Shown: positions 31,031 through 40,303, counted from the stretch's first letter. The stretch: 42,577 nt of DNA from JBASNZ01 sp049657775 (GCA_049657775.1 JBASNZ010000069.1:1-42577); one strand, 5' to 3'. Notes: generated by a model not told the origin, from the sequence alone. Numbers and translations are program-made.

Positions 31031-32467
31031 ATGCGCTCCTCGTCGATCAGGACACGGCTGCTCGTCGCCTTCCTGGCCGTCGCGCTCACGGCAGCAGCCG
31101 GCCTGTCGGCATACTTCCTTCAGGAGCTGGAGGACTTCGCCCTGCGCAAGCTTGAAGAGCGGCTTCACACGCAGGCGCGCCTCGTCGCGTCGATGACGAC
31201 GGTCGCGTACCTCGACGGTGGCGACGAGTTCTCGGCGTCCGACATCGACCGGCTCCAGCAAAGCCTTGAAGATGCCGGCCCCTATGCGGCATCGCGGATG
31301 CGGATACTCGATTCGCACGGCGTCGCGATCGTCGATTCCACGGGCGACGTGGGCGACGAGTACCGCGAGCGCACCGAGGTGCAGTCCGCGCTAGCGGGCG
31401 AGTACGGCGCTGCGACACGAATGACCGATCAGGGGCGGGTCGCGCTTTACGTGGCCGTACCGGTGATGTCCGGGGGCAAGGTCGCCGGCGTGTCGTACGC
31501 ATCGGCGACGACCTTCTCGATCCTCACGCTCCTGTCGGACTATCGCCTTCGATTGCTCATCGTCATCGTGCTGTTCGTCGCTCTCACCCTGCTTCTGATG
31601 GAGATCCTGGCCCGCTGGTTGTCCAGACCGCTCCGCGAGCTCGCGGTGTCCGCCTCGGCGTTCGCTAACGGCGAACACTCCGTCCGGTTCCGGCCCAGTG
31701 GCTCGAGAGAGACGCGCGCCCTGGCGGACGCGTTCAACGCCATGGGCGACGAGGTGCAGCACGTGGTCGTGGAACTCAAAGAAGAGGAGCGTCGGAAGAG
31801 CCGATTCGTCTCGGACGTAAGTCACGAACTCCGGACGCCGCTGACCGCCATACGTGGCGCGGCGGAGACCCTCCTCGAGGGCGACGTGCCCGAGGAAGAC
31901 GAGCGGCAGTTCCTGGCCACGATCGTGCGGGAGGCCGACAGGCTGGCCCGTCTGGCCAACGACCTCCTCACCCTCCAGCGGATCGAAGGCGCCACCGGTG
32001 AGCTGCCGCTCAGGCGCATCCGGCCACTGGACGTTGCGCAGCGCGCGGTCGAAGGCCTCGCGCCGCTCATGGACAGCCGCAGTGTGCGGGTCGACATCGA
32101 GGGCGACGCACCGACCGTCCTGGGCGACAGCGATCGGCTACAGCAGGTGATCGCGAACCTCGTGGACAACGCCTCCCGGCTGACGCCGAAGGGCGGGACC
32201 GTTACCGTGCGGCTCGGCGCCGAGAACGACCACGCGATCATCCAGGTGCTTGATGAGGGCCCCGGGATCCCCCCCGACGCGCTCCCCCACCTCTTCGAGC
32301 GATTCTATCGCGCGCAGGCGAGCCGGGATCGCTCCACGGGCGGCGCCGGCCTTGGGTTGGCGATCGTGGCCGCCATCGTCCGCGCGCACGCGGGCTCGAT
32401 CGAGGCCGCCAACCGGCCCGAAGGCGGCAGCGCCTTCACCATGCGACTCCCCGCCATCGGCGACTAA
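31031..32467 (+). CDS. Sensor histidine kinase (PhoR/ResE-like architecture)
   Basis: Membrane sensor of 478 aa. Helix 1 (about residues 8-30, LLVAFLAVALTAAAGLSAYF), an external sensor region to about residue 170, and helix 2 (LLIVIVLFVALTLLLMEIL) are followed by a HAMP linker. The HisKA box SDVSHELRTPLTAIRG has the phospho-accepting His at 265. The ATPase domain has NLVDNASRL (N box), DEGPGIPPDALPHLFERFYR (G1/F box) and GGAGLGLAI (G2 box). The sensor region is Cache/PAS-like in size, with no diagnostic ligand motif. The likely partner is the response regulator just upstream. Confidence 0.92.
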   Translation: MRSSSIRTRLLVAFLAVALTAAAGLSAYFLQELEDFALRKLEERLHTQARLVASMTTVAYLDGGDEFSASDIDRLQQSLEDAGPYAASRMRILDSHGVAIVDSTGDVGDEYRERTEVQSALAGEYGAATRMTDQGRVALYVAVPVMSGGKVAGVSYASATTFSILTLLSDYRLRLLIVIVLFVALTLLLMEILARWLSRPLRELAVSASAFANGEHSVRFRPSGSRETRALADAFNAMGDEVQHVVVELKEEERRKSRFVSDVSHELRTPLTAIRGAAETLLEGDVPEEDERQFLATIVREADRLARLANDLLTLQRIEGATGELPLRRIRPLDVAQRAVEGLAPLMDSRSVRVDIEGDAPTVLGDSDRLQQVIANLVDNASRLTPKGGTVTVRLGAENDHAIIQVLDEGPGIPPDALPHLFERFYRAQASRDRSTGGAGLGLAIVAAIVRAHAGSIEAANRPEGGSAFTMRLPAIGD

Positions 32468-32483
32468 CACGCGATCCCGCCCG

Positions 32484-35147
32484 CTAACAGCGGTCCAGAT
32501 CGAGGCGAACCGCGTCGGGGGCCAGTTCCGCAAGCAGCGTGGCGGTCTGATCGTGACACGTGAAGAACACCACCTGACGCTGGCGCGAAAGATCGACGAT
32601 CGCCTGGGCCGCTCCCCTGAGACGCTCCGGATCGAAGTTGGCGAGCACGTCATCGATGAGCATCGGCAAACCGGTGCCCACGCTCCCCAGGTGCCATACC
32701 AGCCCCAGACGCAACGCCAGGTAGAGCGCCTCGGCCGTCCCCTTGGACAGGCGCGCCGACGTCTTCGCGGCGGCCCGGTCGTCAAGAACCTCCACGCGGC
32801 CTTCGCCGAGCGGTACCGCAAGGGCGGTGTAGCGATCCCTCGTGACCGTACGGAAGATCTCCTCGGCACGCTTCACCACGTCGGGCTGACGCTCTCGCTC
32901 GTAGCGCTCCTGCGCCATCGCGAGCAGCCGTGCCGCAACGGCTAGCGTGGCGTACTGGTCGACCGCGTCGGCAAGCCGCTCCCTCAGACCCGCCTCGTCG
33001 AGACGGAGCTGTGAGGCCTGGTCCTCGCTCGCAAGCGTATCGAGAGCACCCTGCAGGGCCGAAGCCTCACGGGTGAGCGACTCGAAGCGGTCCTCGGCCT
33101 CTGCGAGCGCCGCGGTCGCCTGTACCTCCAGCGCCTCGAGTTCGGCCCGCGATCCTCCGTCGCCGAGGTCGTAGCGCCTAAGGAGGTCCCTGCTCTTCGT
33201 ACTCGCGGCCTCGGTCTCCCGCTCTGCCACCTCGATACGCGCGTCGAGATCGGCGAGCTGCGCCGCCAGCCTCTCGCGCTCGGTCTGCGCCGCGCGAGCA
33301 TTGGTCACCGTCTCTTTGAGGCGCCCGACGAGCGCCGCAACGTCGTCGAGACCGAGTTCGTCTTGGCGCGCCCACAGCCGACCGGCAACGGACTCGGCAC
33401 GGGCCACGAACGCCGACAGGCGCTCGGCCTGACGCTCGACCTCTTCGCGTTTGGTGGCCGCTTCCATGCTCAGACGCCGCGCCTCGGCCACAGACGCGTA
33501 CAGCAGCGAAGCCGCTAGCGGATCCAGATCGCCGGAGAAGCCGCTCGACTCGAGGCTCTCGGCGAAGAGTGCCCGGCGTGTCGCGACGGTATCCATCGCC
33601 AGGCGCACCTCCTCCGCCGCGCGCGCGGCGGTGACCTTTGCCTCATCGGCGGCGATGAGCGCCGTACGTGCGGTCTCCAGAGCGCGACGCTGGCGGTACA
33701 CATCGCTGCCGGGTGCCGAGGAATCGGGGGCGGCCGCCGCCTTGCGAGAGCGCCACAGGAACACCCCACCAGCCACGACGAGGACCCCGCCTATCGCCGC
33801 CGAGAGGTACTCGTGAAGCGCCAGACCGGCGACAGTCGTGAGGAGGCCCGCGATCAGCAGCACAAGCGCCGGACCGTCCGCCCGCCTCGCCAGCGCGCCG
33901 TCTTTGCCTCTGCGATCATCAACCGCGTCCACCTGGGCCGCCAGGTAATCCAGATCCGTCTGGTCGGCGCCGGCCCCCAGCTCCAACGGCTGCAGTGCCT
34001 TCTCGGCGGCGGCAGTGAGCCGGAGCACCTCGGCTCTGGCACGCTCCGCCTCTCGCTCGCGAGAGGCCAGGTCGGCCTCAAGACCCGCCAGGTCGTTTCG
34101 CGCTTCCTCGATCGACGCCGCAACGAACGGGCCGGTTCCTGCGGCAAGCACCTGCTCGGGAGTCCACTCGATCTCGGCGCACGCGTCCGCGAAACGTCGC
34201 TCGGCCTGCACCACGACGGAGCGGGTATCGCGCATCTGCTGCAAGCCCTGGCTGAAGGCCGACGCCTCCTCGGCAAGAGCGTCGACCTCGTGCGCGACGT
34301 CGAGCGCCGTCTGGTCGATCTTGACGGCATCCAGGACCGCGGCAGCGGACGCCCTCTGGCGCCGCATCTCGAGCAGTCCGCTCTCTTGCGCCTTGATCTG
34401 CTCCAGCAGCGCATCGAGTTCTCGCAACGCCGAGGCCAGCTCCGCCTGCCTGGTTCGGCGCTTGTCTCGGTTGGCGCGGACGGTCTCACGCTCGGCCTCG
34501 AGCTCCGCCAGCCGATGGCGTTCGACCGCGAACTGGCTTCCAGCGGCCCGCACATCGCGCAGTTGAGAGCGCACTTCACGCAGCTGCGTGAGAAGGTCGT
34601 GGACACGCTTGGTGCGCGCCCGCGGAGCGAACAGCGCCTCCGCTTCGGAAGCGATCGCCTCGCGAACGGCCTGTGGGCTGACGCGCATCCCTACACTCGC
34701 CGCGTAGAGCGGCGCGATGATGTCGTCGCCCGAGCCTCGCAGCGCCTCGATGCGCGCCATATCGTCGATGCCGAAACCGAGCACGACCCTGAAGGCGTCC
34801 TCGCTCACTCCGGCCGTTAGCTCGTCGCGCAAACGCGGTCGTTCCGGACCCGACAACGCCCGTACGCTCCACGGACCGCCGTGGGGGCCCTCGGCGCGCT
34901 CCAGGGCCCAACTCGCCGGACCCTCACTGAACACGAGCCTGCCCTCGCGCTTGCCGGAGCCCGAGACGTACGCGTCTTCCTTGCTGGCGGTGGGAAACCC
35001 GTAGAGCACCGCCCGCACGAGCGTTGAGAAGCTGGTCTTACCGGCCTCGTTGGGACCGTGGACGATCGTCAGTCCATCGCCAAGATCGCCGAGCGTGCGC
35101 CCTTCGAGCGCGCCGTACCTGACCGCCTCGATCCGTCGGAGTCTCAT
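32484..35147 (-). CDS. Rad50/SbcC-like ATPase of the YhaN type with a membrane hairpin
   Basis: SMC-like ATPase of 887 aa. Walker A is HGPNEAGKTSF (near residue 30), with long coiled coils on each side of the middle. The C-terminal lobe has the signature-like RLSKGTAEALYLALRLGLVW and the Walker B MLIDDVLANFDPERL. Where Rad50 has a zinc hook, this protein has two hydrophobic segments (around residues 430-470: LVLLIAGLLTTVAGLAL and AAIGGVLVVAGGVFLW), so the coiled coil may be membrane-tethered. The ATG has GGAGG and overlaps the nuclease gene by 4 bp. Function is presumably DNA end processing with its partner. The plus-strand histidine kinase gene converges on it. Confidence 0.85.
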   Translation of the reverse strand: MRLRRIEAVRYGALEGRTLGDLGDGLTIVHGPNEAGKTSFSTLVRAVLYGFPTASKEDAYVSGSGKREGRLVFSEGPASWALERAEGPHGGPWSVRALSGPERPRLRDELTAGVSEDAFRVVLGFGIDDMARIEALRGSGDDIIAPLYAASVGMRVSPQAVREAIASEAEALFAPRARTKRVHDLLTQLREVRSQLRDVRAAGSQFAVERHRLAELEAERETVRANRDKRRTRQAELASALRELDALLEQIKAQESGLLEMRRQRASAAAVLDAVKIDQTALDVAHEVDALAEEASAFSQGLQQMRDTRSVVVQAERRFADACAEIEWTPEQVLAAGTGPFVAASIEEARNDLAGLEADLASREREAERARAEVLRLTAAAEKALQPLELGAGADQTDLDYLAAQVDAVDDRRGKDGALARRADGPALVLLIAGLLTTVAGLALHEYLSAAIGGVLVVAGGVFLWRSRKAAAAPDSSAPGSDVYRQRRALETARTALIAADEAKVTAARAAEEVRLAMDTVATRRALFAESLESSGFSGDLDPLAASLLYASVAEARRLSMEAATKREEVERQAERLSAFVARAESVAGRLWARQDELGLDDVAALVGRLKETVTNARAAQTERERLAAQLADLDARIEVAERETEAASTKSRDLLRRYDLGDGGSRAELEALEVQATAALAEAEDRFESLTREASALQGALDTLASEDQASQLRLDEAGLRERLADAVDQYATLAVAARLLAMAQERYERERQPDVVKRAEEIFRTVTRDRYTALAVPLGEGRVEVLDDRAAAKTSARLSKGTAEALYLALRLGLVWHLGSVGTGLPMLIDDVLANFDPERLRGAAQAIVDLSRQRQVVFFTCHDQTATLLAELAPDAVRLDLDRC

Positions 35148-36397
35148 CGATCCTCCTCGGCCAGAAGGCGGTCGAGTGCGCGGTCCCGCGCGCGACTGAT
35201 GACGGCGGATGCATCGGGGAATCCGGCGGCGTCGCCGACTCGCTCGAACAGCGCCGCGAGCTCCTCTTTCACGAACGCCTCGGCTCTCGCCGGATCGGCG
35301 AGCAGTTCGTCGGCCAGCCGCACGATGTCGCCGCCGAAGTCCTCGGTGCCACGCAGCGAATCGAGATCGATGGGCGGCCGCGTGTGGTCGCGAATGCGAT
35401 CGATCCACACCCACTGCTCGGCATCCATCGCATCGGCGCGCACCTCGGCGAGCAGCGCGGCCAGCGCGCCCGGCGCGATCAGGGACGAACGGGCGTCGCT
35501 GCGCCCCTCAAGCTCGACGCGGAACACGACCGGCATACCTCCTGCCGCGGCTCTCGCCGACTCGCACGCCGCCAGAATGGCGCCGCGGATGTCGTCCAGC
35601 GTCCGGGCGTCCGCGCAGTCGACCGTGGCAGCGTCCCAGACAACGGCGGCCGTGGGGAGGAACTGCGCGCTGGCGGGACCATCACCCAGTGTGACCAGGT
35701 AACATCCCCGAGGACCGCTCTGCGTGGGATCCAAGCCCTGGGGGCAGCCCGCATAGATCGAGAGCGGTTCGCTCAGCACAATCTCGGGCTTGTGGATGTG
35801 GCCGAGCGCCCAGTAGTCCATCCTCGCCGAGGCCAGATCGGCCGTGGAGCACGGCGCGTAGTTGTCGTAGCCAGGACGGCCGCCGACGTTGGCGTGCAGG
35901 ACTCCCACCGCGAGCGTATCGTCCGGGTTGCGGCGATACTCGGCAGCCAGGTTGGCCGTCTCGGCTGCCGTTTTGAAACTCCGACCGTACACGGAGCACA
36001 CCGGTCGTCCGTCGCGCTCGACGACGAGGCGCTCCACGCGGTCGTGCGCGAATGCATGGACGGTGACCGGCAGCGCGACCGCGACTCCCGCGCCACGTGC
36101 GGGATCGTGGTTGCCGTGGACGAGGTACACGGGGATCCCCGCCTCGGCGAGCGTTTCCGCCGCCCGCGCGAAGGCGAACTGCGAACGCACGCCCCGTTCG
36201 CCTGTGTTGTAGACATCTCCGGCAAGCACCAGAAAGTCCACTGCGTTGTCGATGCACGCCGCAACCACCGCATCGAGAGCGCGATAGGTGGACCCGGCCA
36301 ACGCCTCTCGGACGCGGTGGTCCTCGGCATCAACGCCGCCGAACGGCGCGTCGAGATGGAGGTCTGCTGCGTGTATGAATCGGACGGGAGCGGTCAT
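35144..36397 (-). CDS. Mre11/SbcD-like metallophosphoesterase (YhaO type)
   Basis: Predicted DNA nuclease of 417 aa. The metal-binding motifs occur in order: HAADLHLDAP, VLAGDVYNTGERG, VHGNHDP, VGVLHANVGG and WALGHIHKP. These are the phosphoesterase signatures DxH, GD, GNHD, H and GHxH. The ~150-aa C-terminal part resembles capping regions of YhaO/SbcD-like proteins. The ATG at 36397 has GGAGG four bases upstream. Its stop overlaps the start of the Rad50-like ATPase by 4 bp, so the two form a complex in all likelihood. Confidence 0.9.
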   Translation of the reverse strand: MTAPVRFIHAADLHLDAPFGGVDAEDHRVREALAGSTYRALDAVVAACIDNAVDFLVLAGDVYNTGERGVRSQFAFARAAETLAEAGIPVYLVHGNHDPARGAGVAVALPVTVHAFAHDRVERLVVERDGRPVCSVYGRSFKTAAETANLAAEYRRNPDDTLAVGVLHANVGGRPGYDNYAPCSTADLASARMDYWALGHIHKPEIVLSEPLSIYAGCPQGLDPTQSGPRGCYLVTLGDGPASAQFLPTAAVVWDAATVDCADARTLDDIRGAILAACESARAAAGGMPVVFRVELEGRSDARSSLIAPGALAALLAEVRADAMDAEQWVWIDRIRDHTRPPIDLDSLRGTEDFGGDIVRLADELLADPARAEAFVKEELAALFERVGDAAGFPDASAVISRARDRALDRLLAEEDR

Positions 36398-36497
36398 CGG
36401 GCCTCCGGACGGTTGCGAACCTGCTCTGTCCATCCTATGTCCCGGCTCTGACACGCGAAAGACACAGTCCGGCGAATCCTCGGGGTTACCTGTATCG

Positions 36498-36573
36498 AAC
36501 TCAGGCTGCAGGCCCAAACTCAGGATGCACACCCAATCTCAGGCTGCACGCCCAAACTCAGGATGCAGGCCCA
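36498..36573. repeat. Four tandem copies of a 19-bp repeat
   Basis: Units at 36498-36516, 36517-36535, 36536-36554 and 36555-36573 follow AACTCAGGCTGCAGGCCCA, with a few substitutions that mostly alternate between units. There are no spacers. The last unit overlaps the final codons of bioY; the others lie between bioY and the nuclease gene. The 19-bp period is not a multiple of three, so this is not a protein repeat. Confidence 0.9.
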
Positions 36574-37106
36574 AGAACGCCCGTCTTCCGGATGGCGACC
36601 GCGAGCGACACTGCTGCGATGGCCTTGACCGCGTCGGGTAGAACGAACGGGATGACGGCCGCCGTGAAGGCGCCGCCCGGGCCCACCCCCAGGACGAACG
36701 CGATGTGCGCCCATCCCAGCAGGTACACCACCCCCAGCACCGTGATCGCGGCGAGGACGTCCGCCGCGAGTGAACTCATGCGTGAGGCGAGCAGCCGACG
36801 GACCCATGCACCGGCTGCAGCGCCCAGGATGAAGCCGACCAGGAATCCACCGGTCGGTCCCGCGAGGACGGCGAGCCCGGCCCTGCCTCCCGCGAATACA
36901 GGCAGGCCGATCAGACCGGCAAGCACGTACGCGCCGACGGCGGCGAACGCGGCCGCGGGATCGAGTACGAGCGCCAGGAGCACGATCGCCAGCGTCTGCA
37001 GTGTCACCGGCACCTCGCCGGCCGGTATGCTCACCCACGCGGCCGCGGCGATGAGCGACGCCATCAGGCCGGCCAGCACGGTGCGGTGGGTTCGAGATCG
37101 GGTCAC
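36558..37106 (-). CDS. bioY: Biotin transporter BioY (ECF S-component)
   Basis: Membrane protein of 182 aa that binds and imports biotin, usually with a shared ECF energy module. It has about six hydrophobic segments, the PVTLQT motif near residue 33, and AGPTGGFLVGFILGA, both diagnostic for BioY. No biotin synthesis gene is nearby, so this is likely a salvage gene. A GTG at 37106 with GAGGAG upstream is the preferred start; a GTG two codons earlier is possible. A palindrome that looks like a BirA operator precedes it. Confidence 0.92.
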   Translation of the reverse strand: MTRSRTHRTVLAGLMASLIAAAAWVSIPAGEVPVTLQTLAIVLLALVLDPAAAFAAVGAYVLAGLIGLPVFAGGRAGLAVLAGPTGGFLVGFILGAAAGAWVRRLLASRMSSLAADVLAAITVLGVVYLLGWAHIAFVLGVGPGGAFTAAVIPFVLPDAVKAIAAVSLAVAIRKTGVLGPAS

Positions 37107-37122
37107 GCACACTCCTCGCTTA

Positions 37123-37149
37123 GTAAACCATCAGCCGTAAAGGGTTTAC
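37123..37149 (-). promoter_or_regulatory. BirA-like operator upstream of bioY
   Basis: GTAAACC and GGTTTAC form a perfect 7-bp inverted repeat with a 13-bp centre, 17 bp from the bioY start. Known BirA operators have the same half-sites (TTGTAAACC...GGTTTACAA) with a 14-16 bp centre. Repression by biotin-bound BirA is the natural reading. Confidence 0.6.
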
Positions 37150-37279
37150 GATAGGCCACCGAAACGGCTGAGACAAGCGCCGACGCCGAGGGCCGAGGGT
37201 CGTGCGAACGAAAGCCCGGATGCAACAAGGAGTGCGCCGAGTGCGACCTCGAGCGAAAGCGCCGGGACCTGCCCGCCCG

Positions 37280-40200
37280 CTACGGACGCGTGTACGTGTT
37301 GCCGGGCGCGAGGTGGCAGCTGTTCTCGCACGTACCGCCCGTGCCGGCGTTGAGCGTGTAGCCTACGTCGGCGCGCATGAGGCGGTCCTCGGTGGGTGAG
37401 CCGTGGCTGATGTGGCACGTGCTGCAGCCGAAGCCGTGGTCCTGCACGTGGAGGCTGTGGAGCTGCGGTTTGGTGAGATCGCCGTCGTAGAACAGGCTCG
37501 CGGTACCGTCATCGGCGGGCGGACCCGTGAGGTACACGGCGCTCTTGTGGCAGTCGTAGCACAGCAGCTGCGCATCGGACGGCAGCGTGCCCAGGTACGG
37601 CCGCACAAGCAGGGGCGCGGCGCCCGAGACGTGCAAGCCACTCACGGCGCTCACCGACGTGTCTGCGTTGCCATGGCAGTCCGAGCAGTACAGGACCGAG
37701 TCGCTGTCCCACCCGGTCTCAAAGGTCGACGTCGGCGCCGCGACGGTGAACGTCTCTTCGATCGCATGGACCGAGACATTGCGCGTGTTGACCTCGCTCG
37801 CGATGTCTCGCGCCCCCTCCAGGCTGCTGTAGCCCGAGTGACACTTGAAGCAGACTTCGTACTCGTTGACGACCGGCTGCGCGTCATCGTATGTGATGTC
37901 GGTTCCAGCGTTGTTGTTGACCAGCGAGGCGCCGAAGACACCCTTGAGCTGCCCGAACACCGCCGGCGCCGCGGCGACCGTGCTCGTGGCTTCGTGCGTG
38001 TCGTGGCAGTCGACGCACTCGACGTGGCGCGTGAACGCGGGCGTCTCGGTGGAGTTGTGGGAGTCGGCGATCGCACCGACGGGGTGCCGGGACGGACCCA
38101 CGCCGCCAAGATCGGCGAGCGCGAGAGCGGGCGGAGTTCCCGCGAGTTCGACGCCGCCGCTCCACTTGGTGAGCGGGCCGGTGAGGTCGTCACCGGCGAC
38201 GTTATGGTTGAAGATCTGCACGCTCGGCGCCCGCGCGTCGGCGATGGTTCGACTCCACCAGCCGCCGTTGCCGACCGTCAGTTCGATGCGCCCGTCGCCG
38301 TCGATATCGCCCGAGGCGAGCGAGCCGGTTGCGTAACCGACGCCGGTGTCGTCGCGCTGCGGCGCGGCAAGCACGCCCGCTGACTGCCTGAACACGTTGA
38401 TGCTGCTCTGGCCGACGCCGCCGTTGACCGCGACCGCCAGCTCGGCGCCCGCCGTACCCGGCAGCACATCGGCGATGAGCGTGTCCCACGCCCGCGCGCC
38501 ACCCGCAAGGTCCGCGTCGACCGTTTCGTCTTTAAGGAGCGTCCCGTCCGCGGCGAAGATCGAGACCGTGTCGACCGGATCCGCACTGTTGGCGATCGCG
38601 ATCTCCACGCCCGGGGCACCCCACACGTCGCCGATGCTGGGGCCGCGCGGGCCGTCCTTGACCCCGGTGGTGACAGAAGCGCTGGTGGTAAGACCACCGG
38701 CTCCGTTATCGGTAAGGATGCTAAAGCCCGGCGCCGAGGAATCGGTCACGACCACTTCGGCGAACCCGTCGGCGTCCAGGTCGCCGGTGGCCATGCCGCT
38801 CGGCATGGTGCCCACAGCGATCGGCCCGTCCACGAGCGCCAGGGCCGAGAGGCCGGTGTTCCATCGGTAGGCGCGCAGGTCGCCAAGGTCGGCGTCGACG
38901 ACGAGCACTTCGGCCAGGCCGCTCACGTCATCGATGACGTCAGCCACAAGCACGAACTCGGCACTTGCGGCTATCGCCTCGTCACCGGGGCCCTTGGCTG
39001 CGGTGATGCCCTTGAGCACGTCAGCCTGGAAGACTGTGAGCGCCGCTGCATCCGCGTGCGCGACCACGGTGTCAGTGGTGCCGTTGCCATCCACATCGCC
39101 CGTGGCCATGTCGCCCACGATGCCCGAGGAGAGCCGGTACTCCTTTGGCCCGATGAGGTCGCGCGGCGCGGTCGTGGCGGCCTCCGTGCCGTACACGGCG
39201 AGTCGTCCCTGCGTCGCGGTCGTGGGATCGGGCGAGATCGCGACCAGGAGTTCCAGATCGGTCGCGGCCGTCATGGGATATGCGGTTGACGAGACATCCG
39301 TAGAAGCGGGGCCATCTGCGTCGTGACACTGGTCACAGAGCGCCCTGCCCTCAAGTTCCACCAGCTTGGGAATGAGGTTGCCGGAGGCATCCGCGCTACC
39401 CATGGCCGCGTGACAGACCTGACACTCACCCACCAGGCGCGACGAGCCGGCCTCCGGCCACTCGCCCGAGATCGCGATGGTCGCCGTCGATGAGGCATGG
39501 GCCGAGAACGGATACGCCGCCTCGCCCGGGTACGTGCCGAACGCGGTCGGGTGGCACGCGAAGCACATCGTGCGATCGTTCGCGGTGACCGTCTCGGTGG
39601 TGGCAAGCGCGGGCGGCGTGATCTGGCTGACGATCAGCGGAGCGATAGCCGAACCGTGCGCCACGTGACAGTTGGAGCAGCGGATCTTCGTCCCGTTTGC
39701 GGGATCCGGAAGCTGCCCGTAGTGAGCGCTCTGGCGATAGATCGCCAGGCCGTCCCATGTATCAAGCGGGCGATCCTCAAAGTGGCAGGTGGCGCAGTAC
39801 TCCTCGGCCTGGTACACGGGGGTGCCGGTGGAGGTCCGTGCGCGCAGCAGGAACGGGTAGGGCACGTCGCTGGCTATCTCAGCCGACCCATGCGCGTCAT
39901 GACAGCTGCTGCACTCGATCCGGGCAGGACCGTACGGGGCATCGCTCGGCGCGAGCGAGTGTGTGGAGGTCTCCAGGAACGACCACTGGACCTGCGTTGC
40001 GGAGCCCAGCGCCTCGATGCCGTGGCAGACGTAGCACAGCGATGTGTCGCCTGTGTCGGCGGGCGTCGAGATCGTGAGCGAATTAGCGGTCGTCTCCCAG
40101 CTGTCGGTGGCCGCCCAGCCAAAGTCACCGGATGCGACGTGCGTACGGTGGCACATGGCGCAGGTGTCAGTGTCGGGGCTGGTGGCGACGTGGGGAGCGG

Positions 40201-40303
40201 TCTCCGCGAAAGCGACCGACGGCCACAAAGCCACGCACGCGATCGCGCACGCGGCAACCATGGTCGATCCGCGACGGATAAACCCCAGACCCCAGATCAT
40301 CAC
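37280..40303 (-). CDS. Exported multiheme c-type cytochrome with FG-GAP propeller insert
   Basis: Secreted electron-transfer protein of about 1007 aa. A signal peptide (VAACAIACVALWPSVAFA, cleavage near residue 33) is followed by eight CxxCH motifs between residues ~47 and 330. Then comes a ~430-residue heme-free part with FG-GAP/VCBS repeats (GDVDGNGTTD, GDLDADGFAE, GDIDGDGRIE, calcium-type loops). Five more CxxCH motifs follow after residue ~760, and a last CENSCH (CxxxCH) lies near the end, which makes 14 potential hemes. Many motifs carry a following H as in doubled cytochrome modules. GTG at 40303 or ATG at 40300 could start it. The partners in the window are the Ccm genes. The redox partner and location (cell wall or outside) are inferred. 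Confidence 0.9.
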   Translation of the reverse strand: MMIWGLGFIRRGSTMVAACAIACVALWPSVAFAETAPHVATSPDTDTCAMCHRTHVASGDFGWAATDSWETTANSLTISTPADTGDTSLCYVCHGIEALGSATQVQWSFLETSTHSLAPSDAPYGPARIECSSCHDAHGSAEIASDVPYPFLLRARTSTGTPVYQAEEYCATCHFEDRPLDTWDGLAIYRQSAHYGQLPDPANGTKIRCSNCHVAHGSAIAPLIVSQITPPALATTETVTANDRTMCFACHPTAFGTYPGEAAYPFSAHASSTATIAISGEWPEAGSSRLVGECQVCHAAMGSADASGNLIPKLVELEGRALCDQCHDADGPASTDVSSTAYPMTAATDLELLVAISPDPTTATQGRLAVYGTEAATTAPRDLIGPKEYRLSSGIVGDMATGDVDGNGTTDTVVAHADAAALTVFQADVLKGITAAKGPGDEAIAASAEFVLVADVIDDVSGLAEVLVVDADLGDLRAYRWNTGLSALALVDGPIAVGTMPSGMATGDLDADGFAEVVVTDSSAPGFSILTDNGAGGLTTSASVTTGVKDGPRGPSIGDVWGAPGVEIAIANSADPVDTVSIFAADGTLLKDETVDADLAGGARAWDTLIADVLPGTAGAELAVAVNGGVGQSSINVFRQSAGVLAAPQRDDTGVGYATGSLASGDIDGDGRIELTVGNGGWWSRTIADARAPSVQIFNHNVAGDDLTGPLTKWSGGVELAGTPPALALADLGGVGPSRHPVGAIADSHNSTETPAFTRHVECVDCHDTHEATSTVAAAPAVFGQLKGVFGASLVNNNAGTDITYDDAQPVVNEYEVCFKCHSGYSSLEGARDIASEVNTRNVSVHAIEETFTVAAPTSTFETGWDSDSVLYCSDCHGNADTSVSAVSGLHVSGAAPLLVRPYLGTLPSDAQLLCYDCHKSAVYLTGPPADDGTASLFYDGDLTKPQLHSLHVQDHGFGCSTCHISHGSPTEDRLMRADVGYTLNAGTGGTCENSCHLAPGNTYTRP

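Noticed and set aside
36498..36573. Possible CRISPR array
   Set aside because: The units are directly contiguous with no spacers, and no cas gene is in the window.
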